A stretch of 64,000 bases of DNA from Longimicrobiaceae bacterium. GTDB taxonomy: Bacteria > Gemmatimonadota > Gemmatimonadetes > Longimicrobiales > Longimicrobiaceae. The position numbers and the translations under genes are program-made. The stretch spans positions 124,001 through 188,000 of the forward strand of contig DASVBS010000065.1 in the NCBI GenBank assembly GCA_036375715.1, written 5' to 3'. Shown one piece after another: positions 43,878-51,704 of the stretch (position 1 is its first letter; each line of letters begins with the position of its first letter). The notes below the pieces were generated by a model. It was not told the DNA's origin and made no database searches. It worked only from the letters and a program-made list of their open reading frames with translations.

Positions 43878-43967
43878 CTATCCGCCGCGCCCGCCGGGCG
43901 CGCGCTCCGATGCCACGGCCCCGCTACACGCGGGACAGCAGGTGCAGCCGCAGCAACAAGCACACAT
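43878..43967 (-). CDS. Polycysteine leader peptide 1 (attenuator uORF)
   Basis: A 29-residue ORF, too short to be noticed by length, upstream of ferredoxin and sulfite reductase. It starts MCACCCGCTCCPACSGA: eight cysteines in the first 14 residues. An in-frame ATG at 44021 would extend it to 47 residues; it lies about seven bases after a possible transcription start (-10-like TATCGT at 44040-44035, no good -35), and no ribosome site is present at either ATG. The stop is TAG at 43880-43878, 33 bases before the terminator stem. By analogy with polycysteine leaders reported in mycobacteria, slow translation at low cysteine would leave 43919-43912 free to pair with the terminator 5' arm, allowing read-through. 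This is inference from sequence. Confidence 0.75.
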   Translation of the reverse strand: MCACCCGCTCCPACSGAVASERAPGGRGG

Positions 43968-44047
43968 CCGGGCGAAACCGAGCTGAGTCGGCCTCGCCGC
44001 ACGGGCGGAACGAGGGGTCATTGCGCTGGTGGACACGATACAGCTTC

Positions 44048-44569
44048 TCATTCAGGGCAGACGAGCCGGCCCGAGCCGAGCGCCGCCACCTCGATGGTCA
44101 ACTCCCTCACCTCCGCCTCTCTTTCGTCGAGCCACCACGCCCTGGGGGCCGCTCCGGGTTCTCCCCCCTCCGGTACGATGACCCAGACCGTTTCCGGCCA
44201 GAGGCGGATGTGCGTCACATCGAGCGCCGAGGGGACCGCCCGCCCGTTCGTGTGGGAGTGATAGAAGCCCACGACCGACTCGGGACTTCCGCGCAGCGTG
44301 CGCCGCACGTTGATGACCGCCCGCGGGTCGATGCTGAAGCGGTGGTGCCGCTCCGCAAGCGGCGCCTGGTTCGGGCAGGGGACCGCGCGGGTGATCAGCA
44401 CCTCCTCCGCCTCGATGCGGCCTATGAGGAGACCGCAGGCCTCCTCCGGGTAAGCCCGCGTCGCGTGAGCCCGCAGCGAATCGCGCACGGGACCGCTGAC
44501 CACCACCTGGCTGACCAGCCACGGCTGGACCGCCTCTTCTTCGAACTCCCTGGCGAGCTGTGCGGGCAT
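44048..44569 (-). CDS. JAMM/MPN-domain (M67) metallopeptidase
   Basis: A 173-residue zinc peptidase of the JAB1/MPN+ type. The full JAMM motif is visible: Glu in YPEEACGLLIG (E42/E43) and HxHx10D in GFYHSHTNGRAVPSALD (H104, H106, S114, D117). Bacterial members such as mycobacterial Mec+ cleave the C-terminus of sulfur-carrier proteins (CysO/ThiS-like) in cysteine synthesis. Here it lies between two polycysteine leaders inside the sulfur locus, so a role in releasing cysteine or sulfur from a carrier is a reasonable inference, though no carrier protein gene is in the window. No strong ribosome site is seen at ATG 44569. Confidence 0.88.
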   Translation of the reverse strand: MPAQLAREFEEEAVQPWLVSQVVVSGPVRDSLRAHATRAYPEEACGLLIGRIEAEEVLITRAVPCPNQAPLAERHHRFSIDPRAVINVRRTLRGSPESVVGFYHSHTNGRAVPSALDVTHIRLWPETVWVIVPEGGEPGAAPRAWWLDEREAEVRELTIEVAALGSGRLVCPE

Positions 44570-44587
44570 CTGACTCGTTGCTGCAGG

Positions 44588-44625
44588 AAAAAGAAAACCC
44601 CGGTCCGCGTACGCGCGGGCCGGGG
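44588..44625 (-). terminator. Attenuator terminator of the JAMM gene leader
   Basis: Minus-strand hairpin: 6-bp CCCCGG/CCGGGG (44625-44620 with 44603-44598), one mismatch, then 5-bp CCGCG/CGCGG (44618-44614 with 44609-44605) and loop CGTA, followed by TTTTCTTTTT (44597-44588). It lies 19 bases before the JAMM gene. Its 5' arm CGCCCCGGCCC (44627-44617) is a perfect 11-base complement of GGGCCGGGGCG in the leader ORF (44703-44693). Confidence 0.88.
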
Positions 44626-44653
44626 CGATCTGCCTTTGTCTCCGGATCGGACG

Positions 44654-44791
44654 CTATCGGCTTACGTCGTCCACCATCGCGCAATGGCTCTCCGCCCCGG
44701 CCCCTCGACAGCGGGGACAGGCGCACATACAACACGCGCAGCAGGCAGAGTAGCGATTCACGAAACCGATCCGGTTCGTAGATTTTCCCAC
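44654..44791 (-). CDS. Polycysteine leader peptide 2 (attenuator uORF)
   Basis: A 45-residue ORF from GTG 44791 to TAG 44656-44654, with a second possible GTG at 44761 giving 35 residues. The core reads SACCACCMCACPRCRGAG: seven cysteines in 12 residues, and an eighth near the end. Predicted transcription start is about 44800, so GTG 44791 would be nearly leaderless; no ribosome site is seen. Directly after the clustered Cys codons comes GGGCCGGGGCG (44703-44693), which can pair with the 5' arm of the terminator at 44627-44617. The layout copies leader 1 while the nucleotide sequences differ, which argues for selection on the design and not for recent duplication. Confidence 0.75.
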   Translation of the reverse strand: MGKSTNRIGFVNRYSACCACCMCACPRCRGAGAESHCAMVDDVSR

Positions 44792-44796
44792 ACTTT

Positions 44797-44822
44797 AGAC
44801 TATCGGACGATAACCATAGTCT
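44797..44822. promoter_or_regulatory. Dyad bracketing the -10 box, possible operator
   Basis: AGACTAT (44797-44803) and ATAGTCT (44816-44822) are perfect 7-bp inverted repeats separated by 12 bases that contain the -10 element of the leader 2 promoter. Position and symmetry fit a dimeric repressor site. The regulator is not known. Confidence 0.5.
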
Positions 44823-44835
44823 CTGTAATCGTCAA
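44807..44835 (-). promoter_or_regulatory. Promoter of leader 2 and the JAMM gene
   Basis: Minus strand: TTGACG (44835-44830), exactly 17 bases, TATCGT (44812-44807). Start expected near 44800. The same -10 (TATCGT) recurs upstream of the second SusC gene. Confidence 0.7.
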
Positions 44836-44863
44836 GCGGCCCTGGCCAGAAGTACAGCAAGGC

Positions 44864-46048
44864 TCAGGCCGAAGCCGTCAGCGCGTGCTCAACATCCCCG
44901 ATGATGTCGTCCGGGTGCTCGAGGCCGACGGAGATGCGGATCAGCCCGGGCACGATACCCACCTGTTGCCGCTCCTCCTCGGACAGCTTGGAGTGCGTCG
45001 TGGAGGTTGGGTGGGTGACGATGCTGCGCGTATCGCCGAGGTTCGTGCTGTGCGAGAGCATCCGCACCGAGTCGAGAAAGCGGCGAGCGCGCTCCAATCC
45101 ACCGCGGATCACGAGCACGACTATGCCGCCGCCCGCCCGCATCTGCCGCCGCGCGAGCTCGTGTTGCGGATGGCTCTCCAGGAACGGATAGCGTACCTGC
45201 TCGACCTCGGGGTGGCCCTCGAAGTGCCGCGCCAGCGCCAGCGCCGTCTCGCAGTGGCGGTCCATGCGCACCGCCAGCGTCTCCAGGCTCTTGGAGAGCA
45301 CCCACGCGTTGAAGGGCGAGATCGCGGGGCCGGTGTGCCGAGCGAAGAAGCGCAGCTCGCGCATCAGCTCCCCCGAGCCGAGGACTGCCCCGCCGAGCGT
45401 CCGCCCCTGCCCGTCGATGAACTTGGTGGCCGAGTGAACCACGATATCGGCCCCGAAATCGATCGGTCGCTGCAGGTATGGTGTGGCGAAGCAGTTATCC
45501 ACCACCAGCAGGGCGCCATGCGCGCGACACAGGCCGTTCAGCTGCGCCATGTCGATCAGGTCGAGCCCCGGGTTGGAGGGGGTCTCGACGAAGACCATGC
45601 GGGTCTCAGGGCGCATGGCAGCTTCCCAGTCAGCCGCCGTGGCGGTGGTATCGACGTAGCTCGCCGTGATGCCGAAGCGCGGAAGCACCCGCGTGAGGAG
45701 CTGGTGCGTCGATCCGAACAGCGCGCGCGACGCGACCACGTGGTCACCCGCGCTCAGCAGCGCCGCGAAGGTGGCGAACACGGCCGCCATACCGCTGGCT
45801 GTGGCGATGCCGTCCTCCGCGCCTTCGAGCGCACAGAGCTTCCGTACGAGCTCGTCGATGTTGGGGTTGGAGTAGCGACTGTAGACGTTGCCAACTTCCT
45901 CTTCGGCAAAGAGCGCCCGCGCTTGCTCCGCATTGTCGAAGACGAAGCTGGAAGTGAGGTAGAGCGGTACGGAGTGCTCGCGCTCGGGCCCGCGCGCGGC
46001 CTGCGTGCGGACGGCGAGCGTCTCCGGGTGGAACGGTCGATGGGACAT
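44864..46048 (-). CDS. metZ: O-succinylhomoserine sulfhydrylase-like transsulfuration enzyme
   Basis: A PLP enzyme of the Cys/Met metabolism family, 394 residues. PLP Lys is in VVHSATKFIDGQGRTLGGAV (about residue 205); other hallmarks are YSRYSNPNIDELVRKLCALE, ATASGMAAVFATFAALLSAG and VFVETPSNPGLDL. The text HSATKxIDGQGR is characteristic of MetZ, which condenses O-succinylhomoserine with sulfide to give homocysteine; cystathionine gamma-synthase remains an alternative. Start ATG 46048 (MSHRPFHPETLAVRTQAA), with its own promoter. It lies just upstream of the attenuated sulfur genes, providing the use for the sulfide made by sulfite reductase. Confidence 0.9.
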   Translation of the reverse strand: MSHRPFHPETLAVRTQAARGPEREHSVPLYLTSSFVFDNAEQARALFAEEEVGNVYSRYSNPNIDELVRKLCALEGAEDGIATASGMAAVFATFAALLSAGDHVVASRALFGSTHQLLTRVLPRFGITASYVDTTATAADWEAAMRPETRMVFVETPSNPGLDLIDMAQLNGLCRAHGALLVVDNCFATPYLQRPIDFGADIVVHSATKFIDGQGRTLGGAVLGSGELMRELRFFARHTGPAISPFNAWVLSKSLETLAVRMDRHCETALALARHFEGHPEVEQVRYPFLESHPQHELARRQMRAGGGIVVLVIRGGLERARRFLDSVRMLSHSTNLGDTRSIVTHPTSTTHSKLSEEERQQVGIVPGLIRISVGLEHPDDIIGDVEHALTASA

Positions 46049-46087
46049 GCAATTCACCGAGGACGAGTCACAATGAGCCCGGCTGGG

Positions 46088-46117
46088 GAGATATCGCTGC
46101 ACCCCCACTCCTGTCAA
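46088..46117 (-). promoter_or_regulatory. Promoter of metZ
   Basis: Minus strand TTGACA (46117-46112), 18 bases, TATCTC (46093-46088); with 17 bases the -10 would read ATATCT. Start near 46081 gives a 33-base leader, too short for a SAM riboswitch. The rest of the gap 46049-46396 holds loose GGAACAG-like repeats (about 46230-46285) and the SusD terminator. Confidence 0.6.
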
Positions 46118-46298
46118 TCGCCTCGGGGCGATCCGGGAGAACAGACTCGCTTCGCCCGGGCATCCAGCCGGGGGTTTTCGACCCGGTCCCCGACCGCACG
46201 AGCGGGCGTACTGCGCGGCAAGCGAGAACAGGCACCCGGAACAGGAACTCGGAAAAACGAAACCGGAACAGGGAACGAAAACAGGAAGCGACAGCGGA

Positions 46299-46330
46299 AA
46301 GGGCGGGAGCCGTACAGGCCTCCCGCCCTT
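46299..46330 (-). terminator. Terminator after the first SusD gene
   Basis: A perfect 11-bp stem (46299-46309 with 46320-46330) around a 10-base loop, followed by TTTCC on the minus strand, 66 bases after the SusD stop. Confidence 0.7.
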
Positions 46331-46396
46331 CACCTTTCCTACCCGGCCCCTCCGCCAGCGGCTCAAACCGCTGGCGGAGGAGCCAGCGCGGCGGGG

Positions 46397-48088
46397 CTAC
46401 TCCTCCGCTACCCCGTATCCCGGGTTCTGCGGGAACGGCGTGCCGTCCTCGTTCCGCGTCAGGTCGATCTGTGACTGCGGAATCGGCCGCAGGGTATGGT
46501 AATCCTGGATGTTCGGCGCCGCGTCCATGTTCCTGGCGCGGACATACTCGACCAGCTTGCCGAAGCGCACCAGGTCGAACCAGCGGTGCCCCTCGCCGAA
46601 GAGCTCGCGGCCCCGCTCGGCCAGAATGAACTCCAGGCTCATGTCGGCCGCGGTCACCTTCATCTCCTCCTCGAAGCCGGGCTTGGCCGCCCGCACGCGG
46701 ACCGCGTTCACGTACTCCGCGGCTTCGTCCAGCTTGCCCTGGCGGACCAGAGCCTCCGCCACCAGCAGGTAGGTTTCAGCCAGCCGGTAGACGAGGAAGT
46801 CGCGCTGGCTGATCTCCTCGTTCAGCGAGAGGCGGGTGGGATCCAGGTACTTGTTGAGGACCGGGAACTTGCTCGGGTTGTATTCGCCCTTGACGTTGGA
46901 GCAGTTCGGAATCGGATTCGCCTTCGCGTTCCAGAAGTCGTCCGGCTCCGTGTAGATCACGTAGGGCTTGCCACAGTACACAGCCTGATCCAGCTCGGAG
47001 GTCTTGACCTTCGGCAGGAAGATCGCGGTGTCCCCGAGCTCCATCCCCTCGGGCCGGTTGGCGCTGTTGGAAAACCAGACGTGGTTGAAGCTCAGGTCGT
47101 AGCGGTCGTCGATGCTCCGATCCCAGAGGGAATCCAGCATGTAGCCGGATGGCCGCAGCCGGCGGAAGGGACGCCCGTACTCGAGCGTACGGGTCATGCC
47201 AGGCTCGAGGTCATAGACCATCCCCCAGTAGAGATGCCAACGGTTGCCGCTCGAGCGCGTGAGCGGATCGTTGGTGGACTGGAGAGAGAAGACCACCTCC
47301 GGGCCCGCCTCGTTCTCCAGCGTCCAGATGTCGGAGTACTTCGGCATCAGGGAGTAAACTCCCGAATTGATGACCTCCTTTGCGAGCTGCTCCGCGCGCT
47401 CCGCATCACCCGGCTCGTTCCGGTAGAGAAGAGCGAGGGCGAGAAGGTGCTGCGCTGCTCCCTTGGTGGCCCGACCGGGATCCGCCGTAGGCGGTAGCGC
47501 CTGGATTGCTGCTTCCAGATCCGGAATGATCACGGTCGAGTAGACCTCCGCCACCGGAGCCCGGCGCGCCTGGTTGGTCACCGTGGTGGTCTCCTCCAGG
47601 GAGATCGGTATGTCGCCGAAGTAGCGCAGGAGATAGAAGTAGTACAGCGCGCGGAGAAAGCGTGCCTCCGCCACCCGCAAGGTCTTGGTCGCCTCGTCGA
47701 CGACGGCGGGGTCGAGGTTCGCCGCTCGCCCTACCACTGCGTTGGTGGTGTTGATGTGCCGATACACATCGTTCCAGATGTCCCGCAGCCATGTCTCCCG
47801 CGGGTCGATGCGGGCGTCGTAGGTATTCCACTGCTTCCGGCTACCGTCGGCGCCTCCCGCCCAGATGTCGGTACCGTACTCCAGGAAGGTCATGTCGCGC
47901 TCCTGGCCGTACAGGTGCCAGAGCCCGGCGTAGGCGGCATTCACCGCGGCCTCGAAACCTTCGGGTTGCTCGTAGTAGTCCGCCGTCACGCCTGCGACGA
48001 TCTTCTCGTCGAGATCGACACAGGCGGTCGCGGTCGTCAACGCCATGACCGCGGCGAGGCCGATCGAGAGTGATTGTATGGATTTCAT
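46397..48088 (-). CDS. RagB/SusD family nutrient-binding lipoprotein (pair 1)
   Basis: A 563-residue surface lipoprotein. Signal peptide and lipobox in LAAVMALTTATAC, then the SusD opening VDLDEKIVAGVTADYYEQPE and GFEAAVNAAYAGL, tetratricopeptide-like helices, and the C-terminal RRLYGEGHRW-type text (ELFGEGHRWFDLVRFGKLVE) ending LRPIPQSQIDLTRNEDGTPF. SusD proteins cap the SusC transporter and capture substrate, usually glycans or peptides. It follows its SusC partner by 94 bases. It is clearly paralogous to the second SusD (51769-53451); no glycosidase lies next to it, so the substrate is unknown. Confidence 0.93.
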   Translation of the reverse strand: MKSIQSLSIGLAAVMALTTATACVDLDEKIVAGVTADYYEQPEGFEAAVNAAYAGLWHLYGQERDMTFLEYGTDIWAGGADGSRKQWNTYDARIDPRETWLRDIWNDVYRHINTTNAVVGRAANLDPAVVDEATKTLRVAEARFLRALYYFYLLRYFGDIPISLEETTTVTNQARRAPVAEVYSTVIIPDLEAAIQALPPTADPGRATKGAAQHLLALALLYRNEPGDAERAEQLAKEVINSGVYSLMPKYSDIWTLENEAGPEVVFSLQSTNDPLTRSSGNRWHLYWGMVYDLEPGMTRTLEYGRPFRRLRPSGYMLDSLWDRSIDDRYDLSFNHVWFSNSANRPEGMELGDTAIFLPKVKTSELDQAVYCGKPYVIYTEPDDFWNAKANPIPNCSNVKGEYNPSKFPVLNKYLDPTRLSLNEEISQRDFLVYRLAETYLLVAEALVRQGKLDEAAEYVNAVRVRAAKPGFEEEMKVTAADMSLEFILAERGRELFGEGHRWFDLVRFGKLVEYVRARNMDAAPNIQDYHTLRPIPQSQIDLTRNEDGTPFPQNPGYGVAEE

Positions 48089-48182
48089 CTCTATTCTTCG
48101 TGTTCTGGGCTATGCAGGTTCGTGCGTCGAGCGCGGGGCACGGCTCAGGTGGAGCACATGACCAGCGATCTCGCGCCCGGCG

Positions 48183-51100
48183 TCAGAAGCCGACCGAAGC
48201 ACCGATGAGCAGCGTCCGGAAGCTCGGCACGCCGGTGTTGTCTCCTCCCTCCGGATCGAAGCCGGGGAAGTCGGTGAAGAGGAAGGGATCCTGCGCCTGC
48301 AGATAAACGCGCATGGAGCTCCCATCGCTCAGTCGTCCCAGAACGGACGAAGGCACGGTGTACCCGAGCGTGATGTTGCGAATGCGCCAGTGCGAGGCGT
48401 CCATGATCTGGAGTGCCCCGGCGTCGACCGCTCCCTCGGAGTCGAGGTTCGGCCGCGGCCAGCGGTTGCTCGGATTCTCCGGAGTCCAGTAGTCGATCTT
48501 CGGCTGGTTGTAGCGAGACGACATCTGGCCCGGCCAGGTGTTGGTGTCGACCATGTAGCCCCAACGGGCGGTGGCCAGCGCCGACAGGTCGAACTGTCCG
48601 AACGTAATGCGGTTCGAGAAGCTGCCCACCCAGGCCGGATGGTCGGGGTGGCGGCCAATGATCACGCGGTCGCCGTCCGCAGTGATGCGGCCGTCCCCGT
48701 CCTGGTCGACCACCTTCACGTCGCCCGGACGGCGGTCGTATTTGGCAGCCTCCTCCGCCTCGTCGAGCTGCCAGATCCCGGCGAACTCCAGCTCATAGTG
48801 GACGTCGATCGGTTTGCCGATGAACCACTCGTTCCCGACGTCGTCCTCCTTGCCGCCGTAGATGCTGACGATCTCGTTCTTGTTCTTGGTCCAGGAGATG
48901 TCGCTGGTCCAGGTGATCCCGTGCCAGTTGTCCAGGTTCACCGTCGAGAGCGCCACCTCCACGCCGGTGTTGCGGGTCTCACCGATGTTCTGCAGGACGC
49001 TGGTGAAGCCGGTACTGCCCGGGAGCTGCCGCTCCATCAGCAGGTCGTGCGTATCCTGGCGGTAGAAGTCTATCGCGCCACTCAACCGGTTGTTGAGCAT
49101 CGCGAAGTCGACACCGACATCGAACTGGTCCGTCTTCTCCCACTCCAGCTCGGGATTCGCGAGATCGGCGGGCTCGAAGCCGAACGCGCCTTCACCACCG
49201 AACGAATAGACGGTGCGGCCGAGCGAACCCTGCGTCTGATAGGGCGCGATGGCGGTGTTGCCCACCCGGCCGTAGCTGGTGCGGATGCTCAGATCGGTGA
49301 ACAGCGACTGGTTCTGCATGAACGGCTCGTCACTGAGCCTCCACTTCAGGGCACCCGACGGGAAGAACTCGCACTTATTTCCCGGGGCGAGGCGGCTGGA
49401 GCAGTCCTGCCGGCCGGTGAGGGTCAGGTAATAACGACCCAGCAAGGTGTAGTTGACGCGCCCCATGAAGGACTGCAGCACCCACTCCTCGAGATCCGCG
49501 CCGACATCGGTCACCCGCCCCGCGGTGCCGATGTTGTGGTAGAGCTGGTACTCATAAGGCAGATCCTGGACGGTTGCCTCCGTCATGTTCTCCTGCTGGC
49601 GCTGGATCTCGTAGAGCAGCGTGGCGTCGACCTGGTGCCTGTCGCCTAACTGCTTGTTGTAGTTGAGCTGCGTCGTGGAGACGTAGTTGAGCGTCTGGCT
49701 TCGCTGGACCTCGGCGCGATTGCTGCTCCCCTTGAAATCGTCGGTCAACGCGCCGACGAACTCACCCGCGCGAACGAAGGTGAGGTCCGCGCCGAAGACC
49801 GTCCGCAGGTTCAACGCGTCGGTCAGATCGTACGCGACGAAAGCGTTCCCGAAGGTCCGCGTGCGCAGCCGGTCGTTCTTGCGGTGCAGCGCATCGACCA
49901 GCGGGTTCCACATCTGCGCGTCCCATGGGGTGTTGAACGCGAGCGGCTCTCCGTTCTCGTCGAAGGCCGGCGCGAGAGGATCTATCGACAAAGCTTCGCC
50001 CCAGATGCCATCTCCCCGTCCGATGTTCTGGAAAGAGTTGGTGACGTTCGCGGTCAGCCCCGCGTTGAGCCTACCGGAGGTGTGCTCGATGCTGCCACTG
50101 GCGCCCCGGCGCATGAAGTTCTGCCCGATGGTGACGCCTTTTTCGTAGAGGTAGTTCCCGCCGATGGCAAAGCGAGTGCTCTCGTTGCCGCCGGTGATGG
50201 TGAGCTGGTGGTTCTGGATCGCTCCGTTACGGGAGATGAGATCCGGGTAGTCGGCGTCGACCCCGCTGCGCATGCCTTCCAGCTCACCGGCAGTAAAGGC
50301 GACGAGATCCCCCTCCTCGCAGTAGAGTTGACCCTCGGGACAGACGTAGCGCCCTGTGGTACGCACCGCTTCGCGACGGAAGTTCGCGAACTCCTCGGCG
50401 TTGAACACCTCCACCATGTTGTGGATCTGCTCGACGCCGTAGTAGGTGTCGTAGGTGACGCGGGTGCCTCCCCCCTGCCCCGACTTGGTGGTGATGAGGA
50501 TCACCCCGTTGGCGCCGCGCGAGCCGTAGACCGCGGTGGCCGACGCGTCCTTGAGAACGTCAATGGAGGCAATCGTCTGCGGGTTGATGTCGTTGAGACC
50601 GCCCGCGATGGCGACGCCATCCACGACGATCAGCGGATCGTTGCCCGCTGAAAGCGAACGCTCGCCGCGAATGCGGATCTCCGGCGCGTCTCCGGGGACG
50701 TAGCCGTTGGTCTGCACGTCCAGCCCCGCAACGCGACCTTTGAGCGCCTCACCCACACTCGGCGTGGGGATCTGCGCGATCTCCTCGGCGCGCACCGAAG
50801 CGACCGCCCCGGTGACATCCTGCCGTTGCTGGGTGCCGTAGCCGACCGCGACCACCCCTTCGAGCTCGACCGCCGACGCGGCGAGCTGGAAGCTCACGGT
50901 GGCAGTCTGGCCCGCAGTCACCGTCACCGTTTGCGTCTCCGTCTCGTAGCCGATCAGGCCTGCTCTGACCTGGTGGGTGCCGGCAGGGACGTTGGACACC
51001 GTGAACTGGCCACTCTGGTCGGTGACCGCTCCCAAGCCGGTGTCCTCACCGACGGTGACCGTTGCGCCAGATAGCGGCGCGCCACCCTCATCGGTGACCT

Positions 51101-51185
51101 GACCCGTGATCTGTCCGCCTGCCTGCGCAGACGCCTGCGTAGCCGTAAAGCATATGGCTAGCAGGAGGAGCACGAAGCGTTTCAT
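48183..51185 (-). CDS. SusC/RagA TonB-linked outer membrane transporter (pair 1)
   Basis: A 1000-residue transporter. Signal peptide MKRFVLLLLAICFTATQASA; a carboxypeptidase-regulatory-like domain (GGQITGQVTDEGGAPLSGAT...) at about 25-105; the TonB-box-like EGVVAVGYGTQQRQDVTGAV; plug domain with the SusC signature KDASATAVYGSRGANGVILI; and a long barrel ending in LLIGASVGF. Start ATG 51185 with AAGGAGA eight bases upstream. The promoter lies about 460 bases upstream (51677-51649), so the mRNA has an unusually long leader. It is paralogous to the second SusC. Confidence 0.94.
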   Translation of the reverse strand: MKRFVLLLLAICFTATQASAQAGGQITGQVTDEGGAPLSGATVTVGEDTGLGAVTDQSGQFTVSNVPAGTHQVRAGLIGYETETQTVTVTAGQTATVSFQLAASAVELEGVVAVGYGTQQRQDVTGAVASVRAEEIAQIPTPSVGEALKGRVAGLDVQTNGYVPGDAPEIRIRGERSLSAGNDPLIVVDGVAIAGGLNDINPQTIASIDVLKDASATAVYGSRGANGVILITTKSGQGGGTRVTYDTYYGVEQIHNMVEVFNAEEFANFRREAVRTTGRYVCPEGQLYCEEGDLVAFTAGELEGMRSGVDADYPDLISRNGAIQNHQLTITGGNESTRFAIGGNYLYEKGVTIGQNFMRRGASGSIEHTSGRLNAGLTANVTNSFQNIGRGDGIWGEALSIDPLAPAFDENGEPLAFNTPWDAQMWNPLVDALHRKNDRLRTRTFGNAFVAYDLTDALNLRTVFGADLTFVRAGEFVGALTDDFKGSSNRAEVQRSQTLNYVSTTQLNYNKQLGDRHQVDATLLYEIQRQQENMTEATVQDLPYEYQLYHNIGTAGRVTDVGADLEEWVLQSFMGRVNYTLLGRYYLTLTGRQDCSSRLAPGNKCEFFPSGALKWRLSDEPFMQNQSLFTDLSIRTSYGRVGNTAIAPYQTQGSLGRTVYSFGGEGAFGFEPADLANPELEWEKTDQFDVGVDFAMLNNRLSGAIDFYRQDTHDLLMERQLPGSTGFTSVLQNIGETRNTGVEVALSTVNLDNWHGITWTSDISWTKNKNEIVSIYGGKEDDVGNEWFIGKPIDVHYELEFAGIWQLDEAEEAAKYDRRPGDVKVVDQDGDGRITADGDRVIIGRHPDHPAWVGSFSNRITFGQFDLSALATARWGYMVDTNTWPGQMSSRYNQPKIDYWTPENPSNRWPRPNLDSEGAVDAGALQIMDASHWRIRNITLGYTVPSSVLGRLSDGSSMRVYLQAQDPFLFTDFPGFDPEGGDNTGVPSFRTLLIGASVGF

Positions 51186-51648
51186 CGATGGTTCTCCTTG
51201 TGTGAGATCGATGAAGGATGGTCGGCACAATGCCGGCCGGGGTACGGCGAAACGAAGCGAGAAGAGCTTGCAGTTGGGGGTCCGCCAGAGGGGGGAGGGG
51301 TGGCGGAGGAGATCTGTAGGGGTACCTGCACCGACCGCGGGGAGCAGGTCGGACGAGGAGCGCAACGCTTCCGCGTGCGCGACGGTGGAGGTTGTACGGA
51401 CCGGACAAGGGAGCGACCCCGCACGGCAGACTCTCCTGCTCGAGAATCGAGTTCCGGCTGCGGACGGTTCTTGCTGTCAGGTCTGGCTCGGAATTGAGAA
51501 GGCCGGCACGGGGGGCACAGCCTCTCGGTTCACGATATCGGTAGCGCGATAAGGTCAGATCCGAGCTGTAGGGTAATCTGCGCGGCGGCTCGTCGCGGGA
51601 GGTGCAGCGGCGAGCGCCATCGCCAGGCATGTTGCGTTTGCAGGGGCG

Positions 51649-51677
51649 AACATATGCGATGGGCGCAAACATGTCAA
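51649..51677 (-). promoter_or_regulatory. Promoter of SusC/SusD pair 1
   Basis: Minus strand TTGACA (51677-51672), 17 bases, TATGTT (51654-51649); start near 51642, leaving a leader of about 457 bases before the SusC start. In the 583-base gap 51186-51768 I see this promoter, the upstream terminator, and a short GC hairpin with a conserved flank at 51211-51238 that also occurs before SusC 2; no convincing gene. Confidence 0.65.
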
Positions 51678-51704
51678 AGGGGGGACTTCGGGAGGGCTCA
51701 AACA

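Noticed and set aside
43796-44002. 68-codon minus-strand ORF in the ferredoxin leader
   Set aside because: It crosses the terminator and is in a different frame from the polycysteine peptide; the Cys codon run and stop position favour the shorter ORF.
46049-46396. Possible SAM or SAH riboswitch upstream of metZ
   Set aside because: The metZ promoter sits only 40-70 bases before the start codon, leaving a leader of about 33 bases, too short for known SAM-I/IV or SAH elements, and no core motifs were seen.
43910-46474. Open frame of 854 codons on the plus strand across the JAMM and metZ genes
   Set aside because: It runs antisense through two well-supported genes and both polycysteine leaders, with arginine-rich, family-less translation.
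51088-51672. 194-codon ORF in the leader of SusC 1
   Set aside because: It overlaps the SusC signal peptide region in another frame, has proline/arginine-rich shadow composition and no ribosome site.
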